This document shows positions 22,224 through 34,400 of a stretch of DNA of 64,000 bases, piece after piece. The position numbers were made by a program, and so were the translations under genes. The stretch spans positions 1 through 64,000 of the forward strand of contig WFMF01000210.1 of NCBI GenBank assembly GCA_011033025.1, read 5' to 3'. Below the pieces are notes generated by a model, which searched no databases, had not been told where the DNA came from, and was given only the letters and a program-made list of their open reading frames with translations. The stretch is from Beroe forskalii (lineage: Eukaryota > Ctenophora > Nuda > Beroida > Beroidae). The first letter of the stretch is position 1. Each line of letters begins with the position of its first letter.

Positions 22224-25056
22224 GGGGTGGAAATCCACCCCTTTGTCCAATAAGCCAGAGGTCGTTCGAAAAAAAAATTTCATAAAATTTCAATCTGAAT
22301 GATTTATTTTACTATTTACATGGTTTGGTACGGTGAACAAAACTCTTTTTTCGACAATACTTGTCCGTTCAGGATTTTGGGGTGGAAAATCACCCCTTTG
22401 TCCAATATGAAGTATGAAATTTCAGATGATTAACAAATATGTTTCCTTTGAAAGAATAACGTGCCAAGGTGATTTTTGGCGATTTCTGTGACAAAATATT
22501 CATGCTAGAACTGGTTTCACCTACGAAAATGGTACATTTTTCGGGATTTGGGTGGAAAATCACCCCTTTGTCCAATATGTGGGTACAGGTCGAAATGACA
22601 AAAATCGATCTGAGGGCCATAAAACTGAATTGTGCGTAATTTTTTCATTATTTCGGCATTGTATAGATGCCTTTGAACAGAATTTACAAAGTTTGGAAAG
22701 GTTTGGGGTGATTTTCCACCCCTTTGGCACCCGAGACCCTGGTTTATGAAGGATGAAATCTTAAATTTCAGAATTCATAAAAACACTCCCGGTTACTGAC
22801 AATAATATGTTTATGTACACAAAAATTACAGTTTTGGTGTCATTTACGTTGGCATTGCTCTTATTCTGCGAATAAGAGCATTTGAGGATACAGAAAATGA
22901 AATGAGAAGGATTTCGGAACTTCTGGGGTGAGTCAGACCAAAATTCTAGGAGGTTAGCTGTTTGGTTCTCTTCAATGGTTTCTGCTCTGGCAGACTTACA
23001 GTAGCGGCTTTCCAGATGTCAGGGCACCCCCAGTCATCTCTCTGGTACTAAGCAGTACTACAGCAGTTCTATGGCATAGCCATGGTACTGTTGGAACCTA
23101 TCCAAACTACTATTTGATATGACAGAAGATGTACATAGTGCTGTAAAACGGCAGCTTCATGATAGTCTTACAGCAGTGTCACGGCAGTTTAATGTAGTAT
23201 CAGGGCAACGCCATAGTAATCTCATGGGCCACGGCAGTTCCATATGGCAGTGCTACTGCCATTTTTATGATACAGCAGTAACTCAGTAATAAGAGAATAA
23301 GATAGAGGGTACAACGGCAGCTTCAAGTAATCATGTATCATGGCAAGCCCCAGCAATACTATAAGAATAGGTACTAAAATACTGGAGATTGGACGTACAA
23401 CGGCAGTAAAACGGCAGTGTCAGGTCGTTTTTCAGCTTTGCTACACATGGTCATGCGGAATGGTCATGGCAGCCTCCCAGCTTCACAGACGTCTAATGGC
23501 AGTGCTCATGAAAGACAATGTCAATCTTCTTTGAAAGTAATAACAGTATCACCGAAGAGCCACTCAAGTATCAGACTACCACAGCATTGCTGTGAGAAGC
23601 GTCAGTGACATAGCACAACGGCTGTGTCACGGAGGTTAAGTAGGTACTGCATGCAAGGCAGCACCGTTACTCCTTTGCAGCTAGTACTTTTATAGCAGTG
23701 CCAGTATGACGTGGAAGAGGTGAATTGCTTATCCAATAGATTTATGGAATTACTGAGGTATACGATATACAGTCGACAGTAAAACTATGGCTGTGGTGCT
23801 GCAAAAGCACTGCTGCTTTACAACCAGACCAGCTTTGCAGTAATATAACAGTTAGGTGCCCTGTTCCAAAAGTGTTTTAAGTGCCTTATTGTCAATTAAA
23901 TTGTCATGATATATCATCGATGATGCAGTCGCATTATTTAAATAAAGCTATAGCACTGCTTAAGCACCACCATAACTCTCTGGCAGTGAGTGTTCTCAAG
24001 ATCTACCTTTGGTTCTCAGTGATGCGATTTTGATGTTTGCTACTAGCGTTTGAATACTATCAGACAACCATGAAGACTGAAGCTTGAATCTGCCATTGTA
24101 GATTCTGTCATATCGCGGTGCTGTGGTGAGTACTAAGTTCAGCAGTTAACTGTACCATGCTACCACAGCATTACTGCGTAGGCCTGCCACATGACTGCTG
24201 TGGTACTGATAAAGTGCCAAAGTGATGTCGGGGTACCCCATTGGAATGTATCAGGGAGGGCAATACTAACAGTCTGCGGCAGGAATCGCTACTTAGATGA
24301 CCAAAACAGCTAACCTCCTAGGAATTCGTGGGGCCAACTCTCCCAGAGGTTCGAAAATCCTTCTCATTACCTTTTTGTTCCACAAATATCTTCAAATGCT
24401 CTTTTTCTCAGAATAAAAGCAATGACAATGACGTAAATGACACCAAAACTATCAATTTTGAGCACATAAACGTATCTTCCATGTAAATTGTCAGTAACCG
24501 AAGTGTTTTTGATGAATTCTGATATTCAAGATTTCAGCCCTCAAAAACCAGGGTCTAAGTGCCAAAGGGGTGGAAAATCACCCCAAACCTTTCCAAACTT
24601 GTAAATTCTGTTCAAAGGCGTCTATACAATGCCGAAACACGAAAAAATTACGTACAATTCAGTTTTATATCCTCAGATCAATTTTGTCATTTCGACCTGT
24701 ACCCACATATTGGACAAAGGGGTGATTTTCCCAAATCCCAAAAATGTACCATTTTCGTAGGTGAAACCAGTTCTAGCATGAATATTTTGTCACAGAAATC
24801 GCCAAAAATCACCTTGGCACGTTATTCTTTCAATGGAAACATATTTGTTAATCATCTGAAATTTCATACTTCATATTGGACAAAGGGTGATTTTCCACCC
24901 CAAAATCCTGAACGGACAAATATTGTCGAAAAAGGAGTTTTGTTCACCGTACCAAACCATATAAATAGTGAAATAAATCATTCAGATTGAAATTTTATGA
25001 AACTTTTTTTTCGAACGACCTCTGGCTAATTGGACAAAGGGGTGGATTTCCACCCC
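22224..25056. mobile_element. Foldback-type element: 2.8-kb inverted repeat with mirrored subrepeats
   Basis: Two long arms, about 22224-22966 and 24299-25056, are reverse complements with scattered differences. Each arm holds four copies of a dyad of the type GGGGTGGAAATCCACCCC. The left copies start at 22224, 22379, 22550 and 22705; the right copies at 24567, 24719, 24885 and 25039. Most are next to CTTTGTCCAATAT. The spacings (155, 171, 155 and 152, 166, 154) mirror each other. The arms end inside at CTAGGAGGTTAGCTG. The 1.33-kb centre is full of short CAGCAGT and ACGGCAG motifs and has no transposase that I recognise. Another copy of the dyad lies outside the right arm at 25373-25390, next to the LINE fragment. 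Long arms made of subrepeats are typical of foldback elements. No target duplication was found. Confidence 0.8.
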
Positions 25057-25394
25057 ACCATATTGCGCAGGTTATAAGTCTCAAATTTGAGCTCCACATG
25101 AGCTGAAAATTGGAACCATGAAAATTTAGTCTTTCTGCCAAAAGCAACCACTTTGACGTCATATAAGTCGGAATTATGAGCACAGTGGCACGTCAAAGTG
25201 ATCGAATTCAAATTTCAATTTTCATCATTTTTGGGGCCACCGTGCAGCAAAAACTATTTTATAAAATCCTAAAATTTTTCTATTCTGAAAAGTTTTATCC
25301 TTCTTCTATGTAAAAAAATAATTTCCAGCACTAGAGAAGTTATCAGCTCAACAGTATAGCGCCATACTTTGAGGGTCTATTTTCCACCCCTTTG
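25057..25394. other. Sequence between foldback right arm and LINE fragment
   Basis: AT-rich, with no gene. It ends with an extra copy of the foldback dyad motif (TTTTCCACCCCTTTGGCA, about 25379-25396) directly at the point where LINE homology starts. This suggests it belongs to the inserted element or to an older copy of it. Confidence 0.5.
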
Positions 25395-26490
25395 GCATAT
25401 CTGGGTTAAAGAAGCCCCCATTGATTCCATAACAGGCGAGCTTAAACAGGAGTGCTTGCCGGCATACCAGGTCGAAGGCCTTTCTAAGATCAATAAAAGA
25501 CAGCATAAACTTTCTGCTTTGATTTTTTGTACTTCTCCATGATAGTAAGGAGGTAAAGATATGATCATTACATTGACTGCCTTTTTTGAAGCCAGCCTGA
25601 TTTGGGGATCTGGGAAAGTTAGCATTTCGGTGTACTAGGAGCCGATTCAACAGCATAGATGAGAATAGTTTGCCTACACAACTGCAAACAGCAATCGCTC
25701 TGTAGTTGTCTGGATTATCAATACTGCCTTTCTTGTGAAGGGGGGGTGATAACACTTGATTCCATACATAGACGCCAAGTGTGAGGCAAGTGTTGAAGAG
25801 GGAAAGAAGCAGATTCTGGACATTACTGCTGAAGGCTTTGATTATCTCGTTGCTGATATGGTCAAAAGAAGAAGCTTTGCCGGGTTTCAGGCCTTTGATT
25901 GCAGTCTGAAACTCATCAAGTGAGAAAGGTTTATTAAAGGTCTTCATTGGGAACACTGGAGTTGACAATATCAATAGCATCATTGAGAAGGGTTGTCTTA
26001 GTTTGACTGTCAACTGTAGGATGTTCATCAGAATAAAGCTTCCAATAGAATTTCTGAAAGGGATCCAGATGCTCAGTTTCGTCAAGTTTAACTTCATTTT
26101 TTTGAATTTCTTAAGCTTCTTGAAATCCTTCCAAGAGATAATCTTGCCATTATTGATTTTGTCATTCAATTTTCTGAAGGAATTTGTCCTTCTTTGGACT
26201 TAATGATGGTACGGTAGCTTTTGACATTGTGGCGGTGACGGTCCATGACACTCTTGTTATCAGGGTTTTTATCAACAACACGGACAGACCTTTTAAGAAG
26301 ACGCCTGGCAGTATGACATGCTGGGTCAAACCAAGCATCATATTTCGGCTTGTTTTGCAGTCACTGACTTGGTTGTATCAAAACACTTCTGCATGCTTAC
26401 AGAGAATTGATAGTGAAGAGAACTCTTCTACTGGTGCCTTAGTCTCATTAATGTCAGAATTGATGGGGGCAATTTTCCTGGAGGTGAATC
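25395..26490 (-). pseudogene. Non-LTR retrotransposon fragment: endonuclease-RT linker and RT first half
   Basis: Minus-strand LINE remnant. At about 26340-26170 it encodes KPKYDAWFDPACHTARRLLK, like the linker after the endonuclease. After a frameshift near 26170 the RT begins: LKPGKASSFDHISNEIIKAF, LHKKGSIDNPDNYRAIAVCS, NQAGFKKGSQCNDHIF and motif A SFIDLRKAFD with its catalytic aspartate (about 25471-25503). It stops matching after YGINGGFFN at about 25397. Further upstream sequence (to about 26490) is LINE-like but has stops and frame changes. Together with the fragment at 20537-22175 it looks like one interrupted element. However, the two fragments overlap by about 25 homologous but different residues just after motif A, so they probably come from two copies. 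Confidence 0.8.
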
Positions 26491-26739
26491 TTTAAGCTTC
26501 GTTCATTATGTATGTACAAAGAAGTTAATAGATAGAGACAGTCGAAAACAGATATTGATAAATATCTTAATAATGCGGCACTGGCCGGGCGCTAAGTGTA
26601 CAATACTAGAATAGTACAATATAAATTGAAAATGTAATTTAAAAAATATAAATTAATTTCTGGAACAGCAATTCGATGAAATTTAAAAAATGACTCGATA
26701 AGTTAAGTAGTGGAAAATTTTTCGGTAAACCTACGCCAA
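26491..26739. other. AT-rich spacer, nothing recognised
   Basis: No coding or structured sequence found between the LINE fragment and the palindrome. Confidence 0.5.
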
Positions 26740-26847
26740 GTTATCGTTTATTTTGACCACCAATGGGGGTTGCAAAGGTTAATACAAACTTTTAAAAGTT
26801 TTTATTGACCTTTGCAACCCCCATTGGTGGTCAAAATAAACGATAAC
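26740..26847. repeat. 108-bp near-perfect palindrome
   Basis: Two 54-bp halves meet without a loop at 26793/26794 (AAACTTTT|AAAAGTTT). They start GTTATCGTTTATTTTGACC and end with its reverse complement. Only two positions mismatch (GGTTAATAC against GGTCAATAA). It could be a MITE of palindromic type or a scar of an inverted duplication. Confidence 0.95.
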
Positions 26848-27561
26848 GGTCGAGAACGAGATTATAGGTGATATACAACCTTTTACCTGCATGAATATGA
26901 TTTTAATAAATTATCAACAAGAAAAATAAAATATTGATAGCAGTTTCAAGGATGTTTTACTCTTGATAATGAAGGTGCCAAAAAGATTTATTGAGAGATC
27001 TCTCGATTTGAAACTTTGATAAGGCTGAGCCTGAAAGCAGTGCAGACTTCCTGTTAGTCCAATTTAGACCGAAGTAAGAATGTTCGCTGGCTGAAACCTG
27101 ACTGCATGGCTCCAGCTGGCTACAGAAATCTATATGAACAGTCGTTCTTCCATTATTCAAATTGTCGGTCAGAGCTTGTGATGAGTAGCGACCAAGTGAA
27201 TCGCAGCCGGTAATTCTACGAATGACCAATTTAGGTCAATTAGTTATTTCACAGAGGACGACGGTAAATTTCAAGAAAAATGAATTTCTTCCGACAACTA
27301 TATTATTCCGATCATTGCAGTTTAATAAGCAACGATTAACGTTAGAATGACTAAACCTGACATATGCTGAATAAATATGAGTGCTAATCGCGCGTACGCT
27401 CCAAAGCGACATGCCCTTCAACGAAGAAATTTAAAGAATGTGAAGATATAGGCAGATATCCAGCTTCCCTAGACAACATCTTGCAAAAATAAATATTTAA
27501 ATATAAAAACTGACTCCGCGTTAAATCCGCGTCTGGAATTTAATGAATAAAATATGAATGA
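26848..27561. other. Intergenic, no gene recognised
   Basis: AT-rich sequence with short open frames on the minus strand that lack recognisable motifs. No repeats of note. Confidence 0.5.
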
Positions 27562-28338
27562 TACCTTAGTGGTAGAAATTAAGATGTGTATTTATTAAGG
27601 ACGTACTAATTAAGAAGTGTACTAATTAAGGCATTAAAATTTCTACAAAAATCAGGCTATTCTAGGACTAAATTTCACGTCGTTTCACCAATTTTCAACC
27701 AAAAATGCCGATGTGAAAACAAGAAGAGGGCAGATTTTTCCAATGAATTCAATTTATTTGGGATCTATGAAATATAGACAAAAGTAAAGCTAGGCGTTCT
27801 AGAGAAACAGATTAGCAAACGGGTCAATGAGCATCCTAGAGTCAACACCATGTTCTTTGCAATGTTTCACTGCCTCCGTTTGATGAAAGATTGGCCGATG
27901 ATTCTGCTGAAATTTTGAAGGCCTTGTTTCGGACTAATGAAAACATCGAAGATATCGAAGATGGTTTTATTGGGCTTGAGGTGGAAGATATGGAAGATGT
28001 GCAGGAAGACGTAAAAGCCGAAGAAATGCCTATAACTTTTATCCATTGATAATTGTTTATCATATCAAATTTGATTTTGTCTGCACTGATGCTTTCGCTG
28101 AAAAATTCTGAACCTGTATCGAGAGAAAATAGAATGCCTTAATATTGTAGTGAAAGAAAAGATAGGTATAGATGTACAAATCTTTAAACTTTAACTAAAA
28201 TTAACTAAAATTTTGGTGTTGTACAAATTACGGTATGTAGAAATTAAGATTTGTAGAATTTAAGGAGTGTACTATTTAAGACAGTAAAATTGCTTACTAC
28301 CTTAAATAGTACACTTCTTAATTTCTACCACTAAGGTA
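27562..28338 (+). mobile_element. Pogo/Tigger-like DNA transposon derivative 1, TA-flanked
   Basis: Terminal inverted repeats begin CCTTAGTGGTAGAAATTAAG at 27564 and, in reverse complement, CCTTAGTGGTAGAAATTAAG at 28336. Each is flanked by TA (27562-27563 and 28337-28338), as expected for Tc1/mariner-superfamily insertions. Subterminal ATTAAG motifs repeat inside both ends. At 773 bp it is too short for a complete transposase. The element at 55974-56588 has closely related termini. Confidence 0.8.
27840..28049 (+). pseudogene. Acidic C-terminal remnant of a transposase
   Basis: Open for 69 codons up to TGA at 28047-28049, with no good start. It reads LADDSAEILKALF and then a very acidic tract (NIEDIEDGFIGLEVEDMEDV) ending in PITFIH. 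Acidic C-terminal tails follow the DDE domain in many pogo/Tigger-type transposases. The assignment rests mainly on its place inside the CCTTAG element and on the related element 2. Confidence 0.4.
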
Positions 28339-28454
28339 TTGAAAGTTTGCTCTCTGCATCAGCATGAAATCATGCTGATGCAGTGAGGCACTTCCTCTCA
28401 AACACAGTGCTGGTCATCGTGTCGATGCATTTTATATAACCCTCGGCTCCATCT
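28339..28454. other. Short spacer before reverse satellite
   Basis: Contains a small inverted repeat CTGCATCAGCATGA / TCATGCTGATGCAG at about 28354-28382. No gene. Confidence 0.5.
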
Positions 28455-31400
28455 CAAATTTGCACGCCATACCATTGGTATGTCTTTCTTAGGTCGTCCA
28501 TGGATGGCGTGCAAATTTTCAGCTCAATCGGCCAAAGCTTTTCGATTTCGGATCTTGGGTGCCTCAGAAATGAAGACACGCATGGATCACTGTTTTGAGA
28601 GGTAAAAATAGGGTTTTTTGGATTTTACAGGAAAACAAAGGAAAACTGGCGAATATTATTGGTTCAGTGGTTTCAGGCATAATTTATGACCAGGTACACT
28701 TCTATTTGACCACCATGAGACATCTTCGCCCAATAAGGGGCGAAAAAAGGCAGTTTTAAGCCGAAAAACGCGATTTTAACCCCCATAACAGACAGAAAAT
28801 GGCTTTGATTTCGGGATTCTGAAGTATGGTATGTCTTTCTTAGGTCGTCCATGGATGGCGTGCAAATTTTCAGCTCAATAGGCCAAAGCTTTTCGATTTC
28901 GGATCTTGGGTGCCTCAGAAATGAAGAACGTCCTGGATCACTGTTTTGAGAGGTAAAAATAGGGTTTTTTGGATTTTACAGGAAAACAAAGGAAAACTGG
29001 CGAATATTATTGGTTCAGTGGTTTCAGGCGCATAATTTATGACCAGATACACTTCCATTTGACCACCCATGAGACATCTACGCCCTATAAATGTCTTGGG
29101 TGCCTCAGAAATGAAGAACGTCCTGGATCACTGTTTTGAGAGGTAAAAATAGGGTTTTTTGGATTTTACAGGAAAACAAAGGAAAACTGGCGAATATCAT
29201 TGGTTCAGTGGTTTCAGGCGCATAATTTATGACCAGATACACTTCTATTTGACCACCCATGAGACATCTACGCCCAATAAGGGGGCGAAAAAAGGCAGTT
29301 TTAAGCCGAAAAACGCGATTTTAACCCCCATAACAGACAGAAAATGGCTGATTTCGGGATTCTGAAGTATGGTATGTCTTTCTTAGGTCGTCCATGGATG
29401 GCGTGCAAATTTTCAGCTCAATCGGCCAAAGTTTTTCGATTTCGGATCTTGGGTGCCTCAGAAATGAAGAACGTCCTGGATCACTGTTTTGGGAGAGTTA
29501 AAATAGGGTTTTTGGATTTTACAGGAAAACAAAGGAAAACTGGCGAATATCATTGGTTCAGTGGTTTCAGGCGCATAATTTATGACCAGATACACTTCTA
29601 TTTGACCACTCATGAGACATCTACGCCCAATAAGGGGCGAAAAAAGGCAGTTTGAAGCCGAAAAACGCGATTTTAACCCCCATAACAGACAGAAAATGGC
29701 TGATTTCGGGATTCCGAAGTATGGTATGTCTTTCTTAGGTCGTCCATGGATGGCGTGCAAATTTTCAGCTCAATCGGCCAAAGTTTTCGATTTCGGATCT
29801 TGGGTGCCTCAGAAATGAAGAACGTCCTGGATCACTGTTTTGAGAGGTAAAAATAGGGTTTTTGGATTTTACAGGAAAACAAGGAAAAACTGGCGAATAT
29901 CATTGGTTCAGTGGTTTCAGGCGCATAATTTATGACCAGATACACTTCTATTTGACCACCCATGAGACATCTACGCCCAATAAAGGGCGAAAAAAGGCAG
30001 TTTTAAGCCGAAAAACGCGATTTTAACCCCCCATAACAGACAGAAAATGGCTGATTTCGGGATTCTGAAGTATGGTATGTCTTTCTTAGGTCGTCCATGG
30101 ATGGCGTGCAAATTTTTCGAGCTCAATCGCCCAAAGTTTTTCGATTTCGGCTCTTGGGTGCCTCAGAAATGAAGAACGTCCTGGATCACTGTTTTGAGAG
30201 GTAAAAATAGGGTTTTTGGATTTTACAGGAAAAAAAGGAAAACAAAGGAAAACTGGCGAATATCATTGGTTCAGTGGTTTCAGGCGCATGATTTATGACC
30301 AGATACACTTCTATTTGACCACCCATGAGACATCTACGCCCAATAAATGGCGAAAAAAGCAGTTTTAAGCCGAAAAACGCGATTTTAACCCCCATAACAG
30401 ACAGAAAATGGCTGATTTCGGGATTCTGAAGTATGGTATGTCTTTCTTAGGTCGTCCATGGATGGCGTGCAAATTTTCAGCTCAATCGCCCAAAGTTTTT
30501 CGATTTCGGATCTTGGGTGCCTCAGAAATGAAGAACGTCCTGGATCACTGTTTTGAGAGGTAAAAATAGGGTTTTTGGATTTACAGGAAAACAAAGGAAA
30601 ACTGGCGAATATCATTGGTTCAGTGGTTTCAGGCGCATGATTTATGACCAGATACACTTCTATTTGACCACCCATGAGACATCTACGCCCAATAAATGGC
30701 GAAAAAAGGCAGTTTTTAAGCCCAAAAACGCGATTTTAACCCCCATAACAGACAGAAAATGGCTGATTTCGGGATTCTGAAGTATGGTATGTCTTTCTTA
30801 GGTCGTCCATGGATGGCGTGCAAATTTTCAGCTCAATCGGCCAAAGTTTTTCGATTTCGGATCTTGGGTGCCTCAGAAATGAAGAACGTCCTGGATCACT
30901 GTTTTGAGAGGTAAAAATAGGGTTTTTGGTTTTACAGGAAAACAAAGGAAAACTGGCGAATATCATTGGTTCAGTGGTTTCAGGCGCATAATTTATGACC
31001 AGATACACTTCTATTTGACCACCCATGAGACATCTACGCCCCAATAAGGGGGCGAAAAAAGGCAGTTTTTAAGCCGAAAAACGCGATTTTAACCCCCCAT
31101 AACAGACAGAAAATGGCTGATTTCGGGATTCTGAAGTATGGTATGTCTTTCTTAGGTCGTCCATGGATGGCGTGCAAATTTTCAGCTCAATCGGCCAAAG
31201 TTTTCGATTTCGGATCTTGGGTGCCTCAGAAATGAAGAACGTCCTGGATCACTGTTTTGAGAGGTAAAAATAGGGTTTTTTGGATTTTACAGGAAAACAA
31301 AGGAAAACTGGCGAATATCATTGGTTCAGTGGTTTCAGGCGCATAATTTATGACCAGATACACTTCTATTTGACCACCCATGAGACATCTACGCCCAATA

Positions 31401-34400
31401 AGGGGCGAAAAAGGCAGTTTTAAGCCGAAAAACGCGATTTTAACCCCCATAACAGACAGAAAATGGCTGATTTCGGGATTCTGAAGTATGGTATGTCTTT
31501 CTTAGGTCGTCCATGGATGGCGTGCAAAAATTTTCAAGCTCAATCGCCCAAAAGCTTTTTCGATTTCGGATCTTGGGTGCCTCAGAAATGAAGAACGTCC
31601 TGGATCACTGTTTTGAGAGGTAAAAATAGGGTTTTTGGATTTTACAGGAAAACAAAGGAAAACTGGCGAATATCATTGGTTCAGTGGTTTCAGGCGCATA
31701 ATTTATGACCAGATACACTTCTATTTGACCACCCATGAGACATCTACGCCCAATAAGGGGCGAAAAAAAAGGCAGTTTTAAGCCGAAAAACGCGATTTTA
31801 ACCCCCATAACAGACAGAAAATGGCTGATTTCGGGATTCTGAAGTATGGTATGTCTTTCTTAGGTCGTCCATGGATGGCGTGCAAATTTTCAGCTCAATC
31901 GGCCAAAGTTTTTCGATTTCGGATCTTGGGTGCCTCAGAAATGAAGAACGTCCTGGATCACTGTTTTGAGAGGTAAAAATAGGGTTTTTGGATTTCACAG
32001 GAAAACAAAGGAAAACTGGCGAATATCATTGGTTCAGTGGTTTCAGGCGCATGATTTATGACCAGATACACTTCTATTTGACCACCCATGAGACATCTAC
32101 GCCCAATAAAAGGGCGAAAAAAGGCAGTTTTAAAGCCGAAAAACGCGATTTAACCCCCATAACAGACAGAAAATGGCTGATTTCGGGATTCTGAAGTGTG
32201 GTATGTCTTTCTTAGGTCGTCCATGGATGGCGTGCAAATTTTCAGCTCAATCGGACAAAGGTTTTCGATTTCGGATCTTGGGTGCCTCAGAAATGAAGAA
32301 CGGCCTGGATCACTGTTTTTAGAGGTAAAAATAAGGTTTTTGGATTTTACAGGAAAACAAAGGAAAACTGGCGAATATCATTGGTTCAGTGGTTTCAGGC
32401 GCATAATTTATGACCAGATACACTTCTATTTGACCACCCATGAGACATCTACGCCCAATAAAAGGGCGAAAAAAGGCAGTTTTAAGCCGAAAAACGCGCG
32501 ATTTTAACCCCCATAACAGACAGACAGAAAATGGCTGATTTCGGGATTCTGAAGTATGGTATGTCTTTCTTAGGTCGTCCATGGATGGCGTGCAAATTTT
32601 CAGCTCAATCGGCCAAAGTTTTTCGATTTCGGATCTTGGGTGCCTCAGAAATGAAGAACGTCCTGGATCACTGTTTTGAGAGGTAAAAATAGGGTTTTTT
32701 TTTGGATTTTACAGGAAAACAAAGGAAAACTGGCGAATATCATTGGTTCAGTGGTTTCAGGCGCATAATTTATGACCAGATACACTTCTATTTGACCACC
32801 CATGAGACATCTACGCCCAATAAGGGGCGAAAAAGGCAGTTTTAAGCCGAAAAACGCGATTTTAACCCCCATAACAGACAGAAAATGGCTGATTTCGGGA
32901 TTCTGAAGTATGGTATGTCTTTCTTAGGTCGTCCATGGATGGCGTGCAAATTTTCAGCTCAATCGCCCAAAGTTTTCGATTTCGGATCTTGGGTGCCTCA
33001 GAAATGAAAAGAAACGTCTGGATCACTGTTTTGAGAGGTAAAAAATAGGGTTTTTGGATTTTACAGGAAAACAAAGGAAAACTGGCGAATATCATTGGTT
33101 CAGTGGTTTCAGGCGCATAATTTATGACCAGATACACTTCTATTTGACCACCCATGAGACATCTACGCCCAATAAATGGGCGAAAAAAGGCAGTTTTAAG
33201 CCGAAAAACGCGATTTTAACCCCCATAACAGACAGAAAATGGCTGATTTCGGGATTCTGAAGTATGGTATGTCTTTCTTAGGTCGTCCATGGATGGCGTG
33301 CAAATTTTCAGCTCAATCGGCCAAAGTTTTTCGATTTCGGATCTTGGGTGCCTCAGAAATGAAGAACGTCCTGGATCACTGTTTTGAGAGGTAAAAATAG
33401 GGTTTTTGGATTTTACAGGAAAACAAAGGAAAACTGGCGAATATCATTGGTTCAGTGGTTTCAGGCGCATAATTTATGACCAGATACACTTCTATTTGAC
33501 CATCCATGAGGCTCTACGCCCAATAAATGGGCGAAAAAAAGGCAGTTTTAAGCCGAAAAACGCGATTTTAACCCCCATAACAGACAGAAAATGGCTGATT
33601 TCGGGATTCTGAAGTATGGTATGTCTTTCTTAGGTCGTCCATGGATGGCGTGCAAATTTTCAGCTCAATCGGCCAAAGTTTTTCGATTTCGGATCTTGGG
33701 TGCCTCAGAAATGAAGAACGTCCTGGATCACTGTTTTGAGAGGTAAAAATAGGGTTTTTTGGATTTTACAGGAAAACAAAGGAAAACTGGCGAATATCAT
33801 TGGTTCAGTGGTTTCAGGCGCATAATTTATGACCAGATACACTTCTATTTGACCACCCATGAGACATCTACGCCCAATAAATGGCGAAAAAAGGCAGTTT
33901 TAAGCCGAAAAACGCGATTTTAACCCCCATAACAGACAGAAAATGGCTGATTTCGGGATTCTGAAGTATGGTATGTCTTTCTTAGGTCGTCCATGGATGG
34001 CGTGCAAATTTTCAGCTCAATCGGCCAAAGTTTTTCGATTTCGGATCTTGGGTGCCTCAGAAATGAAGAACGTCCTGGATCACTGTTTTGAGAGGTAAAA
34101 ATAGGGTTTTTGGTTTTACAGGAAAACAAAGGAAAACTGGCGAATATCATTGGTTCAGTGGTTTCAGGCGCATAATTTATGACCAGATACACTTCTATTT
34201 GACCACCCATGAGACATCTACGCCCAATAAATGGCGAAAAAAAGGCAGTTTTAAGCCGAAAAACGCGATTTTAACCCCATAACAGACAGAAAATGGCTGA
34301 TTTCGGGATTCTGAAGTATGGTATGTCTTTCTTAGGTCGTCCATGGATGGCGTGCAAATTTTCAGCTCAATCGGCCAAAGTTTTTCGATTTCGGATCTTG

